Shown here one piece after another: positions 35,692 through 45,349 of a stretch of 64,000 nucleotides of DNA. Each line of letters starts with the position of its first letter. Within the stretch, counting starts at the first letter, position 1. A program made the position numbers and the translations under genes. The notes under the pieces are model-generated. The model did no database searches. It was not told the DNA's origin and was given only the letters and a program-made list of their open reading frames with translations. This DNA comes from Bacillus spongiae (GTDB lineage Bacteria > Bacillota > Bacilli > Bacillales > Bacillaceae_K): positions 186,001 to 250,000 of the forward strand of contig NZ_JBBAXC010000003.1 in NCBI RefSeq assembly GCF_037120725.1, written 5' to 3'.

Positions 35692-36426
35692 GTGAAGTTA
35701 ACCATAATAGGGCATTGGGGCGGATATCCAGCGAAGAATGAGGCTAGTTCGGGTTATTTAATACAGAATAAGGGCTTCAATTTATTGATAGACTGTGGAA
35801 GCGGTGTATTATCTGCATTACAAAATATTTTGTTACCCGAAGAGTTGGATGCTGTCGTTATTTCTCATTATCATCCTGATCATGTTGCCGACATTGGTGT
35901 ACTACAACACGCATTGTTAATTGGAAAGCACTCCGGTAAACATAATAAAACATTACCAATTTATGGACATATGGAATCAGCAAATGGGTTTCGTTCATTA
36001 TCGTATAAAGATATTACCAAGGGGCATGCATACTTTGAGCAGCAACCCTTTAACATTGGTCCTTTTACAATAAATACCTTAAGGACAAATCACCCCGTTC
36101 CATGTTTTGCTATGAGAATTCAAACAGGACAGCAGAGTCTTGTATTTACAGCAGATTCTGCCTTTCAGGATTCTTTTGTTTCATTTAGTGAGAGTACAGA
36201 TCTTTTACTATGTGAAGCTAACTTTTTTAAGGGAATGAATGGAAAGGCTGCTGGCCACATGACCAGTGAAGAGGCAGGAGTATTAGCCCAAAAAGCAAAT
36301 GTAAAGAAGCTTGTATTAACACATCTACCTCATTTTGGTAATATTAGTCAATTACAATTAGAAGCAGAACAATACTTTAGCGGTCCTGTTGTATTGGCCC
36401 GTCAAAACCTTACATTAACTATATAG
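35692..36426 (+). CDS. yhfI: metallo-beta-lactamase-fold hydrolase YhfI
   Basis: The 244-residue protein starts at GTG 35692 after AAGGAGTG. Metal motif SHYHPDHV is clear, with further ligands in NHPVP, TADSAF and LTHLPHFG, as in RNase Z-like and phosphodiesterase members of this fold. Same length as B. subtilis YhfI. The substrate is unknown. A Fur-like palindrome lies just upstream and lplJ starts 10 bp after the stop, suggesting an operon. Confidence 0.88.
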   Translation: MKLTIIGHWGGYPAKNEASSGYLIQNKGFNLLIDCGSGVLSALQNILLPEELDAVVISHYHPDHVADIGVLQHALLIGKHSGKHNKTLPIYGHMESANGFRSLSYKDITKGHAYFEQQPFNIGPFTINTLRTNHPVPCFAMRIQTGQQSLVFTADSAFQDSFVSFSESTDLLLCEANFFKGMNGKAAGHMTSEEAGVLAQKANVKKLVLTHLPHFGNISQLQLEAEQYFSGPVVLARQNLTLTI

Positions 36427-36436
36427 GAGAGATAGT

Positions 36437-37426
36437 ATGATATTTATTAATAATGAAGGGATAACGGATCCACATATTAATTTAGCAATTGAAGAATTTG
36501 CATTAAAGAATCTAGATGTTAATGAAACATATTTATTATTTTACATAAATGAGCCATCCATTATTATCGGAAAAAATCAAAATACGATGGAAGAAATTAA
36601 TACTAATTATGTCGAGGATAAAAAGATCCATGTTGTTCGTCGCCTATCAGGGGGTGGAGCGGTCTATCATGATTTAGGAAATTTGAATTTTAGTTTTATC
36701 ACGAAGGATGATGGGAAAAGCTTTCATAACTTTAAAAAATTCACTACACCTGTTATTGAAGCTTTGAACAAGTTAGGAGTAAACGCAGAGTTAAGTGGAA
36801 GAAATGATCTATTGGCAAATGGACGGAAAATCTCTGGAAATGCACAGTTTTCAACGAAAGGTCGTATGTTTAGCCATGGAACTTTATTATTTGATTCTGA
36901 AATCGAAAATGTCGTATCTGCTTTAAAGGTGAGGAAAGATAAAATAGAATCAAAAGGAATTAAATCAATTCGTTCGAGGGTAGCCAACATATCTGAGTTC
37001 CTTGAAGCAAAGCTAACGATTGAAGAATTTCGTAGTTTATTACTTAAATATATATTCGGTGGAGAAAAAGACATTCAGGAATACAAAATAACAAGCGAAG
37101 ATTGGGAAAAAATTCACCAAATATCAAGAGAACGATATCAAAACTGGGATTGGAACTACGGAAAATCTCCTAAGTTTAACATTCAGCACTCACACCGTTT
37201 TCCTGTAGGCCAAATCGACATCCGATTAGACGTGAAGAATGGAAGGATTGTTCAGTGTAAAATATATGGAGATTTCTTTGGTGTTGGAGAAGTGGAAGAA
37301 ATTGAAGCATGCTTAAACGATATTCGATATGAAAGAGCTGAAATTGAAAAAGCCCTTAGCGATATAAATATTCAACATTATTTTGGCAATGTAACAAAAG
37401 CTGAAATTATTGATTTGATTTATTAA
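36437..37426 (+). CDS. lplJ: lipoate-protein ligase LplJ
   Basis: The 329-residue ligase shows the lipoate/AMP-binding motif RRLSGGGAVYHDLGN (about 71-85) and the conserved Lys in GRKISGNAQ; the C-terminal accessory domain begins near 245. It activates free lipoate with ATP and attaches it to E2 subunits or GcvH. B. subtilis LplJ is 331 residues and also follows yhfI. TAGGAGAGATAGT precedes ATG 36437. Confidence 0.93.
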   Translation: MIFINNEGITDPHINLAIEEFALKNLDVNETYLLFYINEPSIIIGKNQNTMEEINTNYVEDKKIHVVRRLSGGGAVYHDLGNLNFSFITKDDGKSFHNFKKFTTPVIEALNKLGVNAELSGRNDLLANGRKISGNAQFSTKGRMFSHGTLLFDSEIENVVSALKVRKDKIESKGIKSIRSRVANISEFLEAKLTIEEFRSLLLKYIFGGEKDIQEYKITSEDWEKIHQISRERYQNWDWNYGKSPKFNIQHSHRFPVGQIDIRLDVKNGRIVQCKIYGDFFGVGEVEEIEACLNDIRYERAEIEKALSDINIQHYFGNVTKAEIIDLIY

Positions 37427-38025
37427 GAAGTAGTGAAACAACAATGATCGGTGGTTTGGCAGCGGAAATTATAGAAGATGAACTAGAATAGAGATAAATT
37501 AGTGCAATAATCATTGGGGGTTGTCCAATCAGTCGATTTTTCGACGACAGGACGCCCCTTTGTATGTTCAAAGTATTTAATATACAACAGTTGTTATAGA
37601 GACAACAAATGGTTATTTGGACAGGTTAGTAGAGAAAAAAATTAAAGCACGAAAGTATTAGATATCTTTTTCTCTATGTAATGCTTGCTCGTTTGTGTGT
37701 AGGAAAGGGAATAGGGATAAGATTTGAACTCCGTTAAAAATAAAGCATTGAAATAGGATGAAGGAAGTTTCATGTCTTTTTAGTAGAGCTGAAGATGCTA
37801 TATATTTTTTGCTAATCTTGAGTGCTGTATTCTCATTTCTTCCATGACTTTTGTGAGGAAATATAAGACATTATACTTTATTAGTAAAATAAAGTCATAT
37901 CTTTTTCCAAATATAAGTTAGAATGTGTATTGAATTAATACTTTTCTTTATATAAAATATATTTAGAAAACTTTTATTGTTATAATAAAAGTGAATGATG
38001 ATTCATTCAGAAAGGGGAGGGGTAT
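37427..38025. other. 600-bp intergenic stretch between lplJ and lcfB
   Basis: The only structured element apart from the lcfB control site is a hairpin at 37516-37562: GGGGGTTGTCC pairs with GGACGCCCC, enclosing an inner GTCGA/TCGAC stem, and is followed by TTTG; it may end the lplJ transcript. Two short open stretches (37444-37491 and around 37570-37650) have no ribosome site and no recognisable family. B. subtilis carries yhfK here; I see no homologue. Confidence 0.5.
37992..38009. promoter_or_regulatory. FadR operator upstream of lcfB
   Basis: TGAATGA-TGAT-TCATTCA matches the Bacillus FadR (TetR-family) consensus of TGAATGA/TCATTCA arms around four bases. A TATAAT box at 37981 lies immediately upstream, so binding would block transcription of lcfB until long-chain acyl-CoA releases FadR. 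Confidence 0.85.
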
Positions 38026-39573
38026 ATGAATTTATCTTCACGTTTAGAACAAACATCACAGGATCACTTTACTAAGCCGGCATATTATTTTCTAGATCAA
38101 GCGACAACATATGGAGAATTAAATGCATCTGTGAACAAATTTGCAAATGGATTAGAACAGCTTGGGGTACAAAAAGGGGACCATATTGCACTTGTACTAG
38201 GAAATTCACCACATTTTATTATTAGTATGTATGCTGCAATGCGAATTGGAGCAACAGTCATTCCAGTTAATCCGATATACACACCAGATGAGATTGGATA
38301 TATTTTAAACAATGGTGATGTTAAAGTGGTCATTATGTTAGATTTATTATTACCACTTGCAGAGAAAATGCACCACTTATTACCGAAGGTTGAGCATTTC
38401 GTTGTGTGCTCAAGTGGGCAAAAGGAAGACGAAGATTTATCTAAACTTTCTGTATCAGGAAAATTGAAAGCGTTTACTAACTTAATTCAGACTGGTCATC
38501 CTGCTTATGAAGGCCCGGATTTAAGGGAAGAGGATGTCGCTGTTATTTTGTATACATCAGGAACAACAGGAAAGCCAAAAGGTGCTATGCTTACGCATAA
38601 AAACCTTTATACGAATGCAAGGGATGTCGGAGAGTACTTGAAAATGACTCAGGAGGATCGAGTGGTCACTACGCTTCCTATGTTTCATGTTTTTTGTTTA
38701 ACAGTTGTATTAAATGCTCCACTCACAAGGGGTGCAACCTTACTGATTGTTCCAAAATTTAGTCCAGCAGAAGTGTTCCGTATGGCGAAGAAATATGATG
38801 CAACGGTGTTTGCTGGTGTACCGACAATGTATAATTTCTTATTCCAATATGAAGATGGGAACCCGGATGATTTATCATCATTACGCCTTTGTATTTCTGG
38901 TGGCTCATCGATGCCAGTCGCACTCTTAAAGAATTTTGAGAAAAAGTTTAACGTAGCAGTTTCTGAAGGGTATGGATTATCCGAAGCCTCTCCAGTAACA
39001 TGTTTTAATCCATTAGATCGTCCGCGAAAACCAGGGTCAATTGGTACAAACGTTCTAAATATTGAAAATAAAATAGTCAATGAACTAGGGGAAGAATTAC
39101 CGGTGGGAGAAGTCGGTGAGCTTATCTGTAGGGGACCTAATATTATGAAAGGCTATTATAAAATGCCTGAGGAGACAGCTGCTACGATTAAGGATGGTTG
39201 GCTCTACACTGGGGATATAGCGACGATGGATGATGAAGGGTATTTTTATATTGTTGATCGTAAAAAAGACATGATCATTGTAGGTGGATATAATGTGTAT
39301 CCCCGTGAAATCGAAGAAATTTTGTATGCACATGAAGGCATTATAGAAGCGGCTGTTTTTGGCGTACCGGATCCAGACTTTGGTGAAGCGATTCGTTGTT
39401 TTGTTGTTAAAAAGAATCATGATTTGACGGAAGCTGATGTTATGAATTATTGTAAGGAACATTTGGCTAAGTACAAGCTGCCGAGCTCCATTGACTTCAT
39501 TGATGAACTGCCAAAAAACACGACGGGAAAAATTTTACGACGTGCTTTAAAGCAGCAAGTACTACAGGCATAA
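38026..39573 (+). CDS. lcfB: long-chain acyl-CoA synthetase LcfB (YhfL)
   Basis: The 515-residue adenylate-forming enzyme has P-loop-like [14 protein letters not shown] near residue 177, [22 protein letters not shown] and the C-terminal hinge [16 protein letters not shown], with the catalytic Lys in [10 protein letters not shown]. It makes acyl-CoA from fatty acid, ATP and CoA for beta-oxidation. B. subtilis YhfL/LcfB has the same size and location. AAGGGGAGGGGT precedes ATG, and a FadR operator lies just upstream. Confidence 0.93.
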   Translation: MNLSSRLEQTSQDHFTKPAYYFLDQATTYGELNASVNKFANGLEQLGVQKGDHIALVLGNSPHFIISMYAAMRIGATVIPVNPIYTPDEIGYILNNGDVKVVIMLDLLLPLAEKMHHLLPKVEHFVVCSSGQKEDEDLSKLSVSGKLKAFTNLIQTGHPAYEGPDLREEDVAVILYTSGTTGKPKGAMLTHKNLYTNARDVGEYLKMTQEDRVVTTLPMFHVFCLTVVLNAPLTRGATLLIVPKFSPAEVFRMAKKYDATVFAGVPTMYNFLFQYEDGNPDDLSSLRLCISGGSSMPVALLKNFEKKFNVAVSEGYGLSEASPVTCFNPLDRPRKPGSIGTNVLNIENKIVNELGEELPVGEVGELICRGPNIMKGYYKMPEETAATIKDGWLYTGDIATMDDEGYFYIVDRKKDMIIVGGYNVYPREIEEILYAHEGIIEAAVFGVPDPDFGEAIRCFVVKKNHDLTEADVMNYCKEHLAKYKLPSSIDFIDELPKNTTGKILRRALKQQVLQA

Positions 39574-39643
39574 ATTATAGATGCATTTATAAGGTATTGG
39601 CTAGATTGAGTGGGTAAGAAAAGTTATTTTATGGCATTATGTG

Positions 39644-39684
39644 AAAGGCTTGAGTTGGATATTATTGCGAACTCAAGCCTTTTA
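39644..39684 (+). terminator. terminator of lcfB
   Basis: AAAGGCTTGAGTT pairs with AACTCAAGCCTTTT around a 13-nt loop. Confidence 0.8.
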
Positions 39685-39818
39685 TGTTTGTCTTTATGTT
39701 TTCCCCATTTTAGGGAATGGAAATTTATGTTAAGGATAGGAAGAAGGTCGGCTAGAGAAAAAGGAATTTAATTTTTTATGTAGAAAAGGTACAAAGGAAT
39801 AAAGGGGGAGGAAGAAAG

Positions 39819-40598
39819 ATGGAAAGGAACATTCAAATAGAGCAAAAAGGGAATCTGGCTGTTGTGACCCTAAATCGAATAGAGGCGATGAATGCGTTTA
39901 ATTATGAAACGTTACGTGAATTAGGAGAGGTTGTTGAAAGTTTAAGAATTAATCCTGATATTAGAGTCGTTGTTTTTCGAGGGGCAGGGGAAAAAGCGTT
40001 TAGTGTTGGCGCTGATTTAAAAGAACGTAAAACATTAACGGAGCTACAAGTGAAGCGGAATGTTAATAAAATTGGTGAAGTTTTCTCTGCTGTTGAAGGG
40101 TTACCACAGCCAACGATCGCTGCGATAAATGGCTATGCGTTTGGTGGTGGAATGGAGCTAGCTCTTTCCTGTGATTTTCGCATTGCTGTAGAGGATACAA
40201 AAATGGGTTTAACTGAAACGAGTTTGGCCATTATTCCAGGAGCAGGAGGTACACAAAGGTTACCTCGCTTAATTGGTGAATCAAAGGCAATGGAATTGAT
40301 TTTGACGGCAAAGCGTCTTTCATCAGAAGAAGCGTATGAATACGGACTATTAACTAAAATTGTTAGCCGTTCAAATTTTCAATCGGAAGTAGAGGAATTT
40401 GCTAAACAATTAATGAAAAATGGGCCGATAGCGGTAAGGCAAGCAAAATTCGCGATCAAAAATGGTATGAATGTAGATCTACATACAGGTTTACAAATTG
40501 AGCGTAAAGCTTATGAATTAACGATACCTACAGAGGATCGTTTGGAAGCATTGCTTGCTTTTAGTGAAAAAAGAAAACCAGAATTTAAAGGGAAATAA
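39819..40598 (+). CDS. enoyl-CoA hydratase/isomerase family protein
   Basis: The 259-residue crotonase-fold protein has oxyanion-hole segments FSVGADLKER (about 66) and GYAFGGGMELALSCD (about 106-120). Both Glu expected in active hydratases are present, in GGGMEL and in GLTETSL, so it probably hydrates enoyl-CoA. It could be the counterpart of YhaR or YngF; I cannot decide. A strong AAGGGGGAGGAAG precedes ATG. It has its own terminator and no visible FadR box, but the neighbour lcfB suggests fatty-acid degradation. Confidence 0.87.
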   Translation: MERNIQIEQKGNLAVVTLNRIEAMNAFNYETLRELGEVVESLRINPDIRVVVFRGAGEKAFSVGADLKERKTLTELQVKRNVNKIGEVFSAVEGLPQPTIAAINGYAFGGGMELALSCDFRIAVEDTKMGLTETSLAIIPGAGGTQRLPRLIGESKAMELILTAKRLSSEEAYEYGLLTKIVSRSNFQSEVEEFAKQLMKNGPIAVRQAKFAIKNGMNVDLHTGLQIERKAYELTIPTEDRLEALLAFSEKRKPEFKGK

Positions 40599-40665
40599 TA
40601 TTTAAGAAGACAGTGTAAAAAAGCATATAAAAAATTTAAAAAATTTTCAAATAAACACATGAAAT

Positions 40666-40706
40666 AAGGGGAGAGAGTTATAACTACAGTAATAGCTCTC
40701 TCCTTT
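40666..40706 (+). terminator. terminator of the enoyl-CoA hydratase gene
   Basis: GGGGAGAGAG pairs with CTCTCTCC around a loop with a smaller TTAT/AATA pairing, then TTTATTAAAC. Confidence 0.75.
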
Positions 40707-40737
40707 ATTAAACTTTAGTGAATACATAATATGTTAT

Positions 40738-40830
40738 TTATTCTACAACTTTTAATTTCAGAGCCTTAGAGCCGTAAACATCTTCTTCTATTATCTTTAT
40801 CGCAATAATCTCGTAATTTCCCTCTTTTTT
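40738..40830 (-). pseudogene. C-terminal remnant at the yhfM position
   Basis: On the minus strand about 30 codons read as convincing protein (EGNYEIIAIKII, then DVYGSKALKLKVVE) and end at TAA at 40738. An in-frame TGA lies at 40831-40833 and no start or ribosome site is present, so the rest of the gene is gone. In B. subtilis yhfM lies between lcfB and yhfN. The remnant could be that gene, but identity is inferred from place only. Confidence 0.5.
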
Positions 40831-40896
40831 TCAGTGTTCTAAATGATAGGGGCTGGAACTACATATAGTAATGGGGACGAGAAGGGGGTATGTTTA

Positions 40897-42159
40897 GTGT
40901 TAAGAAAATGGTCCTTTCGTGCATTAATGTTATATTTTGTTTTCGGTTTGTTAATGTATATTTATTTATTCTTTTTAGGAGACAGTACGATACCTGAAGA
41001 AATGATGGGAACAAGTGCGGACCCTGCAACGTTTATGAATAGTCGTGAACTTATGCTGAGTGAAGAGTATAGTAAAATACGAAATCTACTCTTTTTTATG
41101 TCCACACCGTATGAATGGTTGCTTTATTTTCTAATTCTTATTTTCGGCGTTTCGAGAGCATTTGCCAATTGGGCAGAAAAAACAACAAAGTTTGCTTTTT
41201 TACAAAAGGCTGTATACCTTTTTTGGTTAAATATTCTAGCCTTTGTCATTGTCTATCCTTTTCAATATTTATCTTTTTATTTTTCTACAACGTATAATAT
41301 TTCAACGCAAAATTTCTCTCAGTGGATGGGGGACGAATTGCTTGATTTTTGGATCAACTATATTTTGATGCTCGTTATTGTCATTGTACTATATGCATTA
41401 ATGAAGAAGTTTAAGAAGAGGTGGTGGCTGGCGGCTTGGGCATTATCTGTTCCTTTTACGTTATTTATCATGTTTGTCCAACCTGTCATGATTGATCCGC
41501 TTTATAATGATTTTTACCCTTTACAAAATAAAGAGTTGGAAGCTGAAATTCTTACCTTAGCTAATGAAGCAAATATTCCAGCAGAGCACGTATTTGAAGT
41601 AAACAAGTCAGAAGAAACGAATGCTCTCAATGCATATGTTATAGGAATCGGATCAAATTCTCGTATTGTCCTTTGGGATACCACATTAGAAAAACTATCA
41701 AAAGATGAAATCCTTTTTGTGATGGCCCATGAAATGGCGCATTATGTGGAAAAACATATTTACTTTGGAATAGGAGGATATTTAATCCTTTCTCTATTCG
41801 GCCTATGGATTATAGCAAAGTGGATGGAATACCTTATACAAAAGCATGGGAATGATCTTAAAATAAAAGAAGTTTCTCATATAAGTTCTTTTCCACTATT
41901 TTTATTGTTGTCCTCGTTTTTATTATTTATGGCTAGCCCACTCACGAATTTATCATCACGATATACGGAGACTCGTGCGGATCGATATGCTATTGAACTA
42001 ACTGAGGATAAAGAAGCGGCTATTTCTTCTTTTCAAGAGCTTTCTCGAGTAGGGTTAAGTCAAGTAAATCCTCCTTATTTAGTAAAGTTATTTAGGTATA
42101 GCCATCCTACGATGATGGAACGATTATCAAGATTAGAACAGTTTAAAGAAGAAGAGTGA
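40897..42159 (+). CDS. yhfN: M48 family membrane metallopeptidase YhfN
   Basis: The 420-residue protein starts at GTG 40897, chosen for GAAGGGGGTATG upstream. It has about six membrane helices, the zinc motif MAHEMAHYVEKH (HExxH) and a further Glu in TETRADRYAIEL, as in Ste24/CAAX-type proteases. The family cleaves membrane-linked substrates; YhfN's targets are not known. A terminator follows immediately. Confidence 0.9.
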   Translation: MLRKWSFRALMLYFVFGLLMYIYLFFLGDSTIPEEMMGTSADPATFMNSRELMLSEEYSKIRNLLFFMSTPYEWLLYFLILIFGVSRAFANWAEKTTKFAFLQKAVYLFWLNILAFVIVYPFQYLSFYFSTTYNISTQNFSQWMGDELLDFWINYILMLVIVIVLYALMKKFKKRWWLAAWALSVPFTLFIMFVQPVMIDPLYNDFYPLQNKELEAEILTLANEANIPAEHVFEVNKSEETNALNAYVIGIGSNSRIVLWDTTLEKLSKDEILFVMAHEMAHYVEKHIYFGIGGYLILSLFGLWIIAKWMEYLIQKHGNDLKIKEVSHISSFPLFLLLSSFLLFMASPLTNLSSRYTETRADRYAIELTEDKEAAISSFQELSRVGLSQVNPPYLVKLFRYSHPTMMERLSRLEQFKEEE

Positions 42160-42173
42160 ATAATCTAATCTGA

Positions 42174-42204
42174 AAAAGGAGATAGGTTTATCTCCTTTTT
42201 TTGT
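42174..42204 (+). terminator. terminator of yhfN
   Basis: AAAAAGGAGAT pairs with ATCTCCTTTTT around AGGTTT, followed by further T residues. Confidence 0.85.
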
Positions 42205-42208
42205 CTAA

Positions 42209-42238
42209 AAAAATTCCCCCTTGAATTTAGGGGGAATT
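42209..42238 (-). terminator. terminator of yhzC
   Basis: AATTCCCCC and GGGGGAATT pair perfectly around TTGAATTTA; TTTTTTTAG follows on the minus strand. Confidence 0.8.
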
Positions 42239-42240
42239 CG

Positions 42241-42480
42241 TTACATATCGTTTTGCAGCTTCAATTCGTTTAAAAGGGTAGAATAATGAATGAAATTTCC
42301 GTGATTCCTTTGATCAAGTGCTAAATCAACTTTTCTTTGTAATATTTCCCTCTTGTGATGAAATAAAACTTCTTGTAGCACCATGTCAATATAAATTTGA
42401 GTCATCGTTAATTCAGGGGACTGTTTACGGGTCATTGCACAAGCCTTCATTAACTCAGCATAGGATTTTTTGTTTTCCAT
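42241..42480 (-). CDS. yhzC: IDEAL-domain protein YhzC
   Basis: The 79-residue protein is helical. Its C-terminal half, LQRKVDLALDQRNHGNF then a Leu-rich end, matches the IDEAL domain pattern found in several small Bacillus proteins. It is divergent from comK, as YhzC is in B. subtilis. Function unknown; a link to competence control is suggested only by position. AGGTGATTGTAA precedes ATG 42480. Confidence 0.8.
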   Translation of the reverse strand: MENKKSYAELMKACAMTRKQSPELTMTQIYIDMVLQEVLFHHKREILQRKVDLALDQRNHGNFIHYSTLLNELKLQNDM

Positions 42481-42657
42481 TTACAATCACCTCTGAAGTC
42501 TTTTTCTTATTATATGGAACGATTACAGAATTATCAACTAGTTTTTTAAATTTTTAGAAAATAAAGAAAATAAAAATAGGTATATTTCGTCAGAATAAAA
42601 TGTAATATTGGAAAAATATGTTATACTTAAACGAGTAAATAAAAAGGTGGCGAATAA

Positions 42658-43236
42658 ATGATTGAAAATGTTGAAATGATCGAGGAATATGAAATGAATC
42701 CACAAACAATGATTTTACTTCCTTTTCAATGTGGGACAAAACTATATACCCGTATTATCGAGTTTTATGATGAATATGTATCTCCTCATCCTCCAATAGA
42801 CATTGTGCGGAAAAGTTGTGAATATTTCGGTTCTTCCTATGAAGGAAGAAGAGAAGGTACGAAACGCTTAACTGGAATTGTCTATAAAGCACCTATTATC
42901 ATCGATAGTCATACATCCATTTTTTCTTTCCCTACAACGTCACCTTCTCATTCTAATTGCATTTGGGTTTGTGAAAAATACGTTCATCTCCATGAGCGAG
43001 TGAATGCAAAAATGACGAATGTTATTTTTAAGAATGGACAATCCTTCCACATTCCGATTTCTGCTAGCTCATTTGGGACACAACGTGCAAGAACTCTCAC
43101 CTTAACAGGCCGCTTCATGTATGCAATTGACGAAATGAAAAAGAAAGAAAAACACCTTTTAGAACGTCAAACAAACGAGCTTGAAAAGAAAACTAATTAT
43201 TGGGTAGATGGACGGAAAAGAAAGAATCGAGTGTGA
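42658..43236 (+). CDS. comK: competence transcription factor ComK
   Basis: The 192-residue product equals B. subtilis ComK in length and keeps the core SCEYFGSSYEGRREGT, PIIIDSHTSIFSFPT and the LPIS-like IPISASSFG. ComK binds A/T-rich K-boxes and switches on DNA-uptake genes, including addAB downstream in this window. The reading frame is intact. The C-terminus (KKEKHLLERQ...) diverges from B. subtilis, where MecA binding resides. AAAAGGTGGCGAATAA precedes ATG. Confidence 0.95.
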   Translation: MIENVEMIEEYEMNPQTMILLPFQCGTKLYTRIIEFYDEYVSPHPPIDIVRKSCEYFGSSYEGRREGTKRLTGIVYKAPIIIDSHTSIFSFPTTSPSHSNCIWVCEKYVHLHERVNAKMTNVIFKNGQSFHIPISASSFGTQRARTLTLTGRFMYAIDEMKKKEKHLLERQTNELEKKTNYWVDGRKRKNRV

Positions 43237-43353
43237 CGCAGGCAGAATTAGTAGCTTGTGAAGGACTAATGTAGAAGCTAAAGAAGCTGACAGCCATCAT
43301 AAGGTGAGCCGTTAGCTCATCCTTTTCTGACAAACAGCTTCATTCCCCAATTG

Positions 43354-43749
43354 TCATCTTGTTTCCTTTTTTGTATTGAAAGGGTTGCTGAGACTGAAAC
43401 GTTTGTATAAATAATGGTGCATTAAGCTCTCAACACCGTTTCGAAGCCGGGGATTAAAATAATTGTGGTGTTCTTCATATCCCTTATATAAAAATAAGTA
43501 CATCGTAAATGTATCATCTGACTCCAAACGTTTTACCTTCATGCCTTGTTTTTTCATCGCTTTTTTGACTGCACTTAAATCCTTTTGGATTACTTTCATT
43601 GTCTCTTCAATCCATTCTGTATAAGGTCCTTTTAATTTAAAGGGGCTTTTTTGTATAAGGCTTAAATCTTGGTTCAATACTGTTAATACCATTGGTAAAT
43701 AAATCGCTTGTTCTAAAAGGTTACGGTCACCTTCAGGAATTCTAGTCAT
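43354..43749 (-). CDS. yhjD: YhjD family protein
   Basis: The 131-residue soluble protein begins MTRIPEGDRNLLEQAIYLPMV and has a conserved GYEEHHNYFNPRLRNG segment, matching my memory of B. subtilis YhjD (about 120 residues), which also lies near comK and yhjE. No enzymatic motif is seen. AAAGGAGTTTTCTCTT precedes the start. Function unknown. Confidence 0.8.
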   Translation of the reverse strand: MTRIPEGDRNLLEQAIYLPMVLTVLNQDLSLIQKSPFKLKGPYTEWIEETMKVIQKDLSAVKKAMKKQGMKVKRLESDDTFTMYLFLYKGYEEHHNYFNPRLRNGVESLMHHYLYKRFSLSNPFNTKKETR

Positions 43750-43990
43750 AAGAGAAAACTCCTTTTCACATTAAAGAACGTATGTTCTTATCTATATTGT
43801 ACTTAGTTCATTATTATTATTCAATAGGTAAGTGGAAAAGAATTTTATAAGGAATAAAAAATGTTTTAACGGTTCCAACATTTAAAAGTTAAAAGGTTTT
43901 AATAGGGAAATAGAACAGGCTATGATATACTTCGAATTAAGCAGATTAAAGAATCGTTGATGTTGACTTTCATTAAGGGGAAAAATTTTT

Positions 43991-44605
43991 ATGGACATGC
44001 AACTAGTAAAAGAGTGGCTGACATTAGACAATATTATGCAATTAATACAGCACTATCGATCGTTTGGACCAATTGCGGGTATCTTACTTCCAATGATTGA
44101 GGCGTTCTTTCCATTTTTACCATTATTTCTCTTTGTTCTAGCAAATGCAAATGCATTCGGCTTATGGTGGGGCTTTTTATTTTCATGGATAGGTGCAAGT
44201 TTAGGTGCGTTTATTGTGTTTTTAATTGTGAGAAAATACGGGCAAAAAAAAATACTCCGTTTTTTGCAACGTCATCAAAAAGTACAGCGATTGATGAATT
44301 GGATTGAAGATCACGGATTTGGGCCACTCTTTTTGCTACTCTGTTTTCCGTTTACACCATCAGCCGTTGTGAATATTGTAGCAGGATTGTCACGAATGAA
44401 TATTTATCAATACATGCTAGCTGTATTAACAGGGAAGATGGTTATGATCTTTATAATTAGTTATATTGGTTATGATTTAAGAGCATTGATTACTCAGCCA
44501 ACTAAGACAGGCCTTGCGCTAGGTATTATTTTTATTCTCTGGTTAGTTGGAAAGCGACTTGAAGTGCGATTAAATCAAAAAATAAAAGAGCACCAAAGAA
44601 GGTAG
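43991..44605 (+). CDS. yhjE: SNARE-associated (DedA/TVP38) membrane protein YhjE
   Basis: The 204-residue protein has about five hydrophobic segments and the family centre GLWWGFLFSWIGASLGAFIVF, followed by a basic loop and FPFTPSAVVNIVAGLSRM. DedA/TVP38 proteins act in membrane lipid or undecaprenyl-phosphate homeostasis; this one is unassigned. It precedes sipV by 20 bp, as in B. subtilis, so an operon is likely. AAGGGGAAAAATTTTT precedes the ATG. Confidence 0.9.
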   Translation: MDMQLVKEWLTLDNIMQLIQHYRSFGPIAGILLPMIEAFFPFLPLFLFVLANANAFGLWWGFLFSWIGASLGAFIVFLIVRKYGQKKILRFLQRHQKVQRLMNWIEDHGFGPLFLLLCFPFTPSAVVNIVAGLSRMNIYQYMLAVLTGKMVMIFIISYIGYDLRALITQPTKTGLALGIIFILWLVGKRLEVRLNQKIKEHQRR

Positions 44606-44625
44606 ACTTGCTGGAGGGACTGTAA

Positions 44626-45162
44626 TTGAAGGATACCATAAAGAGAGAAGTTAAAGAGTGGATTAAAGCACTAGGGATAGGGTTCATTCTTTTTATCCTC
44701 ATCCGCTTATTTTTATTCGATAATTATTCTGTGATTGGTCAATCAATGGTACCTACCATTCGTGATGGGAATAAGCTGATCGTGAATAAAATTGGCTATT
44801 TTATTGGAGATATTGACCGGTTTGATATTGTTGTATTTCATGCAAATGGAGAAGAGGATTATGTTAAAAGAGTCATCGGAGTTCCAGGCGATACAATCCA
44901 GTACCAAAATGATGTATTATACGTGAACGGTGAACCGCAAGATGAGCCTTATTTAGACCAGTCTAAAAAGCAATTATTGTTCGATAGACTAACCGGGGAT
45001 TTAACAGTTGAAGTTCCTGAAGGGAAGCTTTTTGTTCTTGGAGATAATAGAAGGGGCAGTACAGATAGTCGCCATTTTGGGTTTGTAGATATTGACGATG
45101 TGGTAGGGGAAGTAGGTTTACGGTATTGGCCAATTGACGATTGGGAATTTAGTATAAAGTAG
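44626..45162 (+). CDS. sipV: type I signal peptidase SipV
   Basis: The 178-residue enzyme starts at TTG 44626 with GGAGGGACTGTAA upstream. One N-terminal membrane helix (about 15-32) precedes the catalytic Ser in GQSMVPTI (about 42), the Lys in YVKRVIGVPGD (about 84) and the conserved GDNRRGSTDSRHFG. It cuts signal peptides of secreted proteins on the outer membrane face. About ten residues longer than B. subtilis SipV. Confidence 0.92.
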   Translation: MKDTIKREVKEWIKALGIGFILFILIRLFLFDNYSVIGQSMVPTIRDGNKLIVNKIGYFIGDIDRFDIVVFHANGEEDYVKRVIGVPGDTIQYQNDVLYVNGEPQDEPYLDQSKKQLLFDRLTGDLTVEVPEGKLFVLGDNRRGSTDSRHFGFVDIDDVVGEVGLRYWPIDDWEFSIK

Positions 45163-45163
45163 G

Positions 45164-45190
45164 AGGACTCGAGATTTGAGTTCTTTTTTC
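45164..45190 (+). terminator. terminator of yhjE-sipV
   Basis: AGGACTC pairs with GAGTTCT (one wobble) around GAGATTT, followed by TTTTT; it starts at the sipV stop. Confidence 0.7.
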
Positions 45191-45349
45191 ATTGAAAAAG
45201 CTAACTAGACGCTATATTACTTATACTTTCGTAGGCATTTATTAAAGCTGATCCTTGATATGTATTGCCCAAAGGGATGTAAAGTAGGTCCTGTTCGAAG
45301 TTCGAAAAGCTAACGGGACATAGATACAGTAATTCTTTGGAGGAGAAGA

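Noticed and set aside
37444-37491. Short ORF MIGGLAAEIIEDELE after lplJ
   Set aside because: No ribosome site, 15 codons only, and no recognised family.
42541-42657. ComK autoregulatory K-box upstream of comK
   Set aside because: The region is A/T-rich, but I could not find two AAAA-N5-TTTT boxes at the expected spacing by eye.
45285-45310. LexA-type box near GTTCGAAGTTCGAAAAG
   Set aside because: The half-sites are not arranged as CGAAC-N4-GTTCG and the adjacent gene is a phosphotransferase-fold protein, not an SOS gene.
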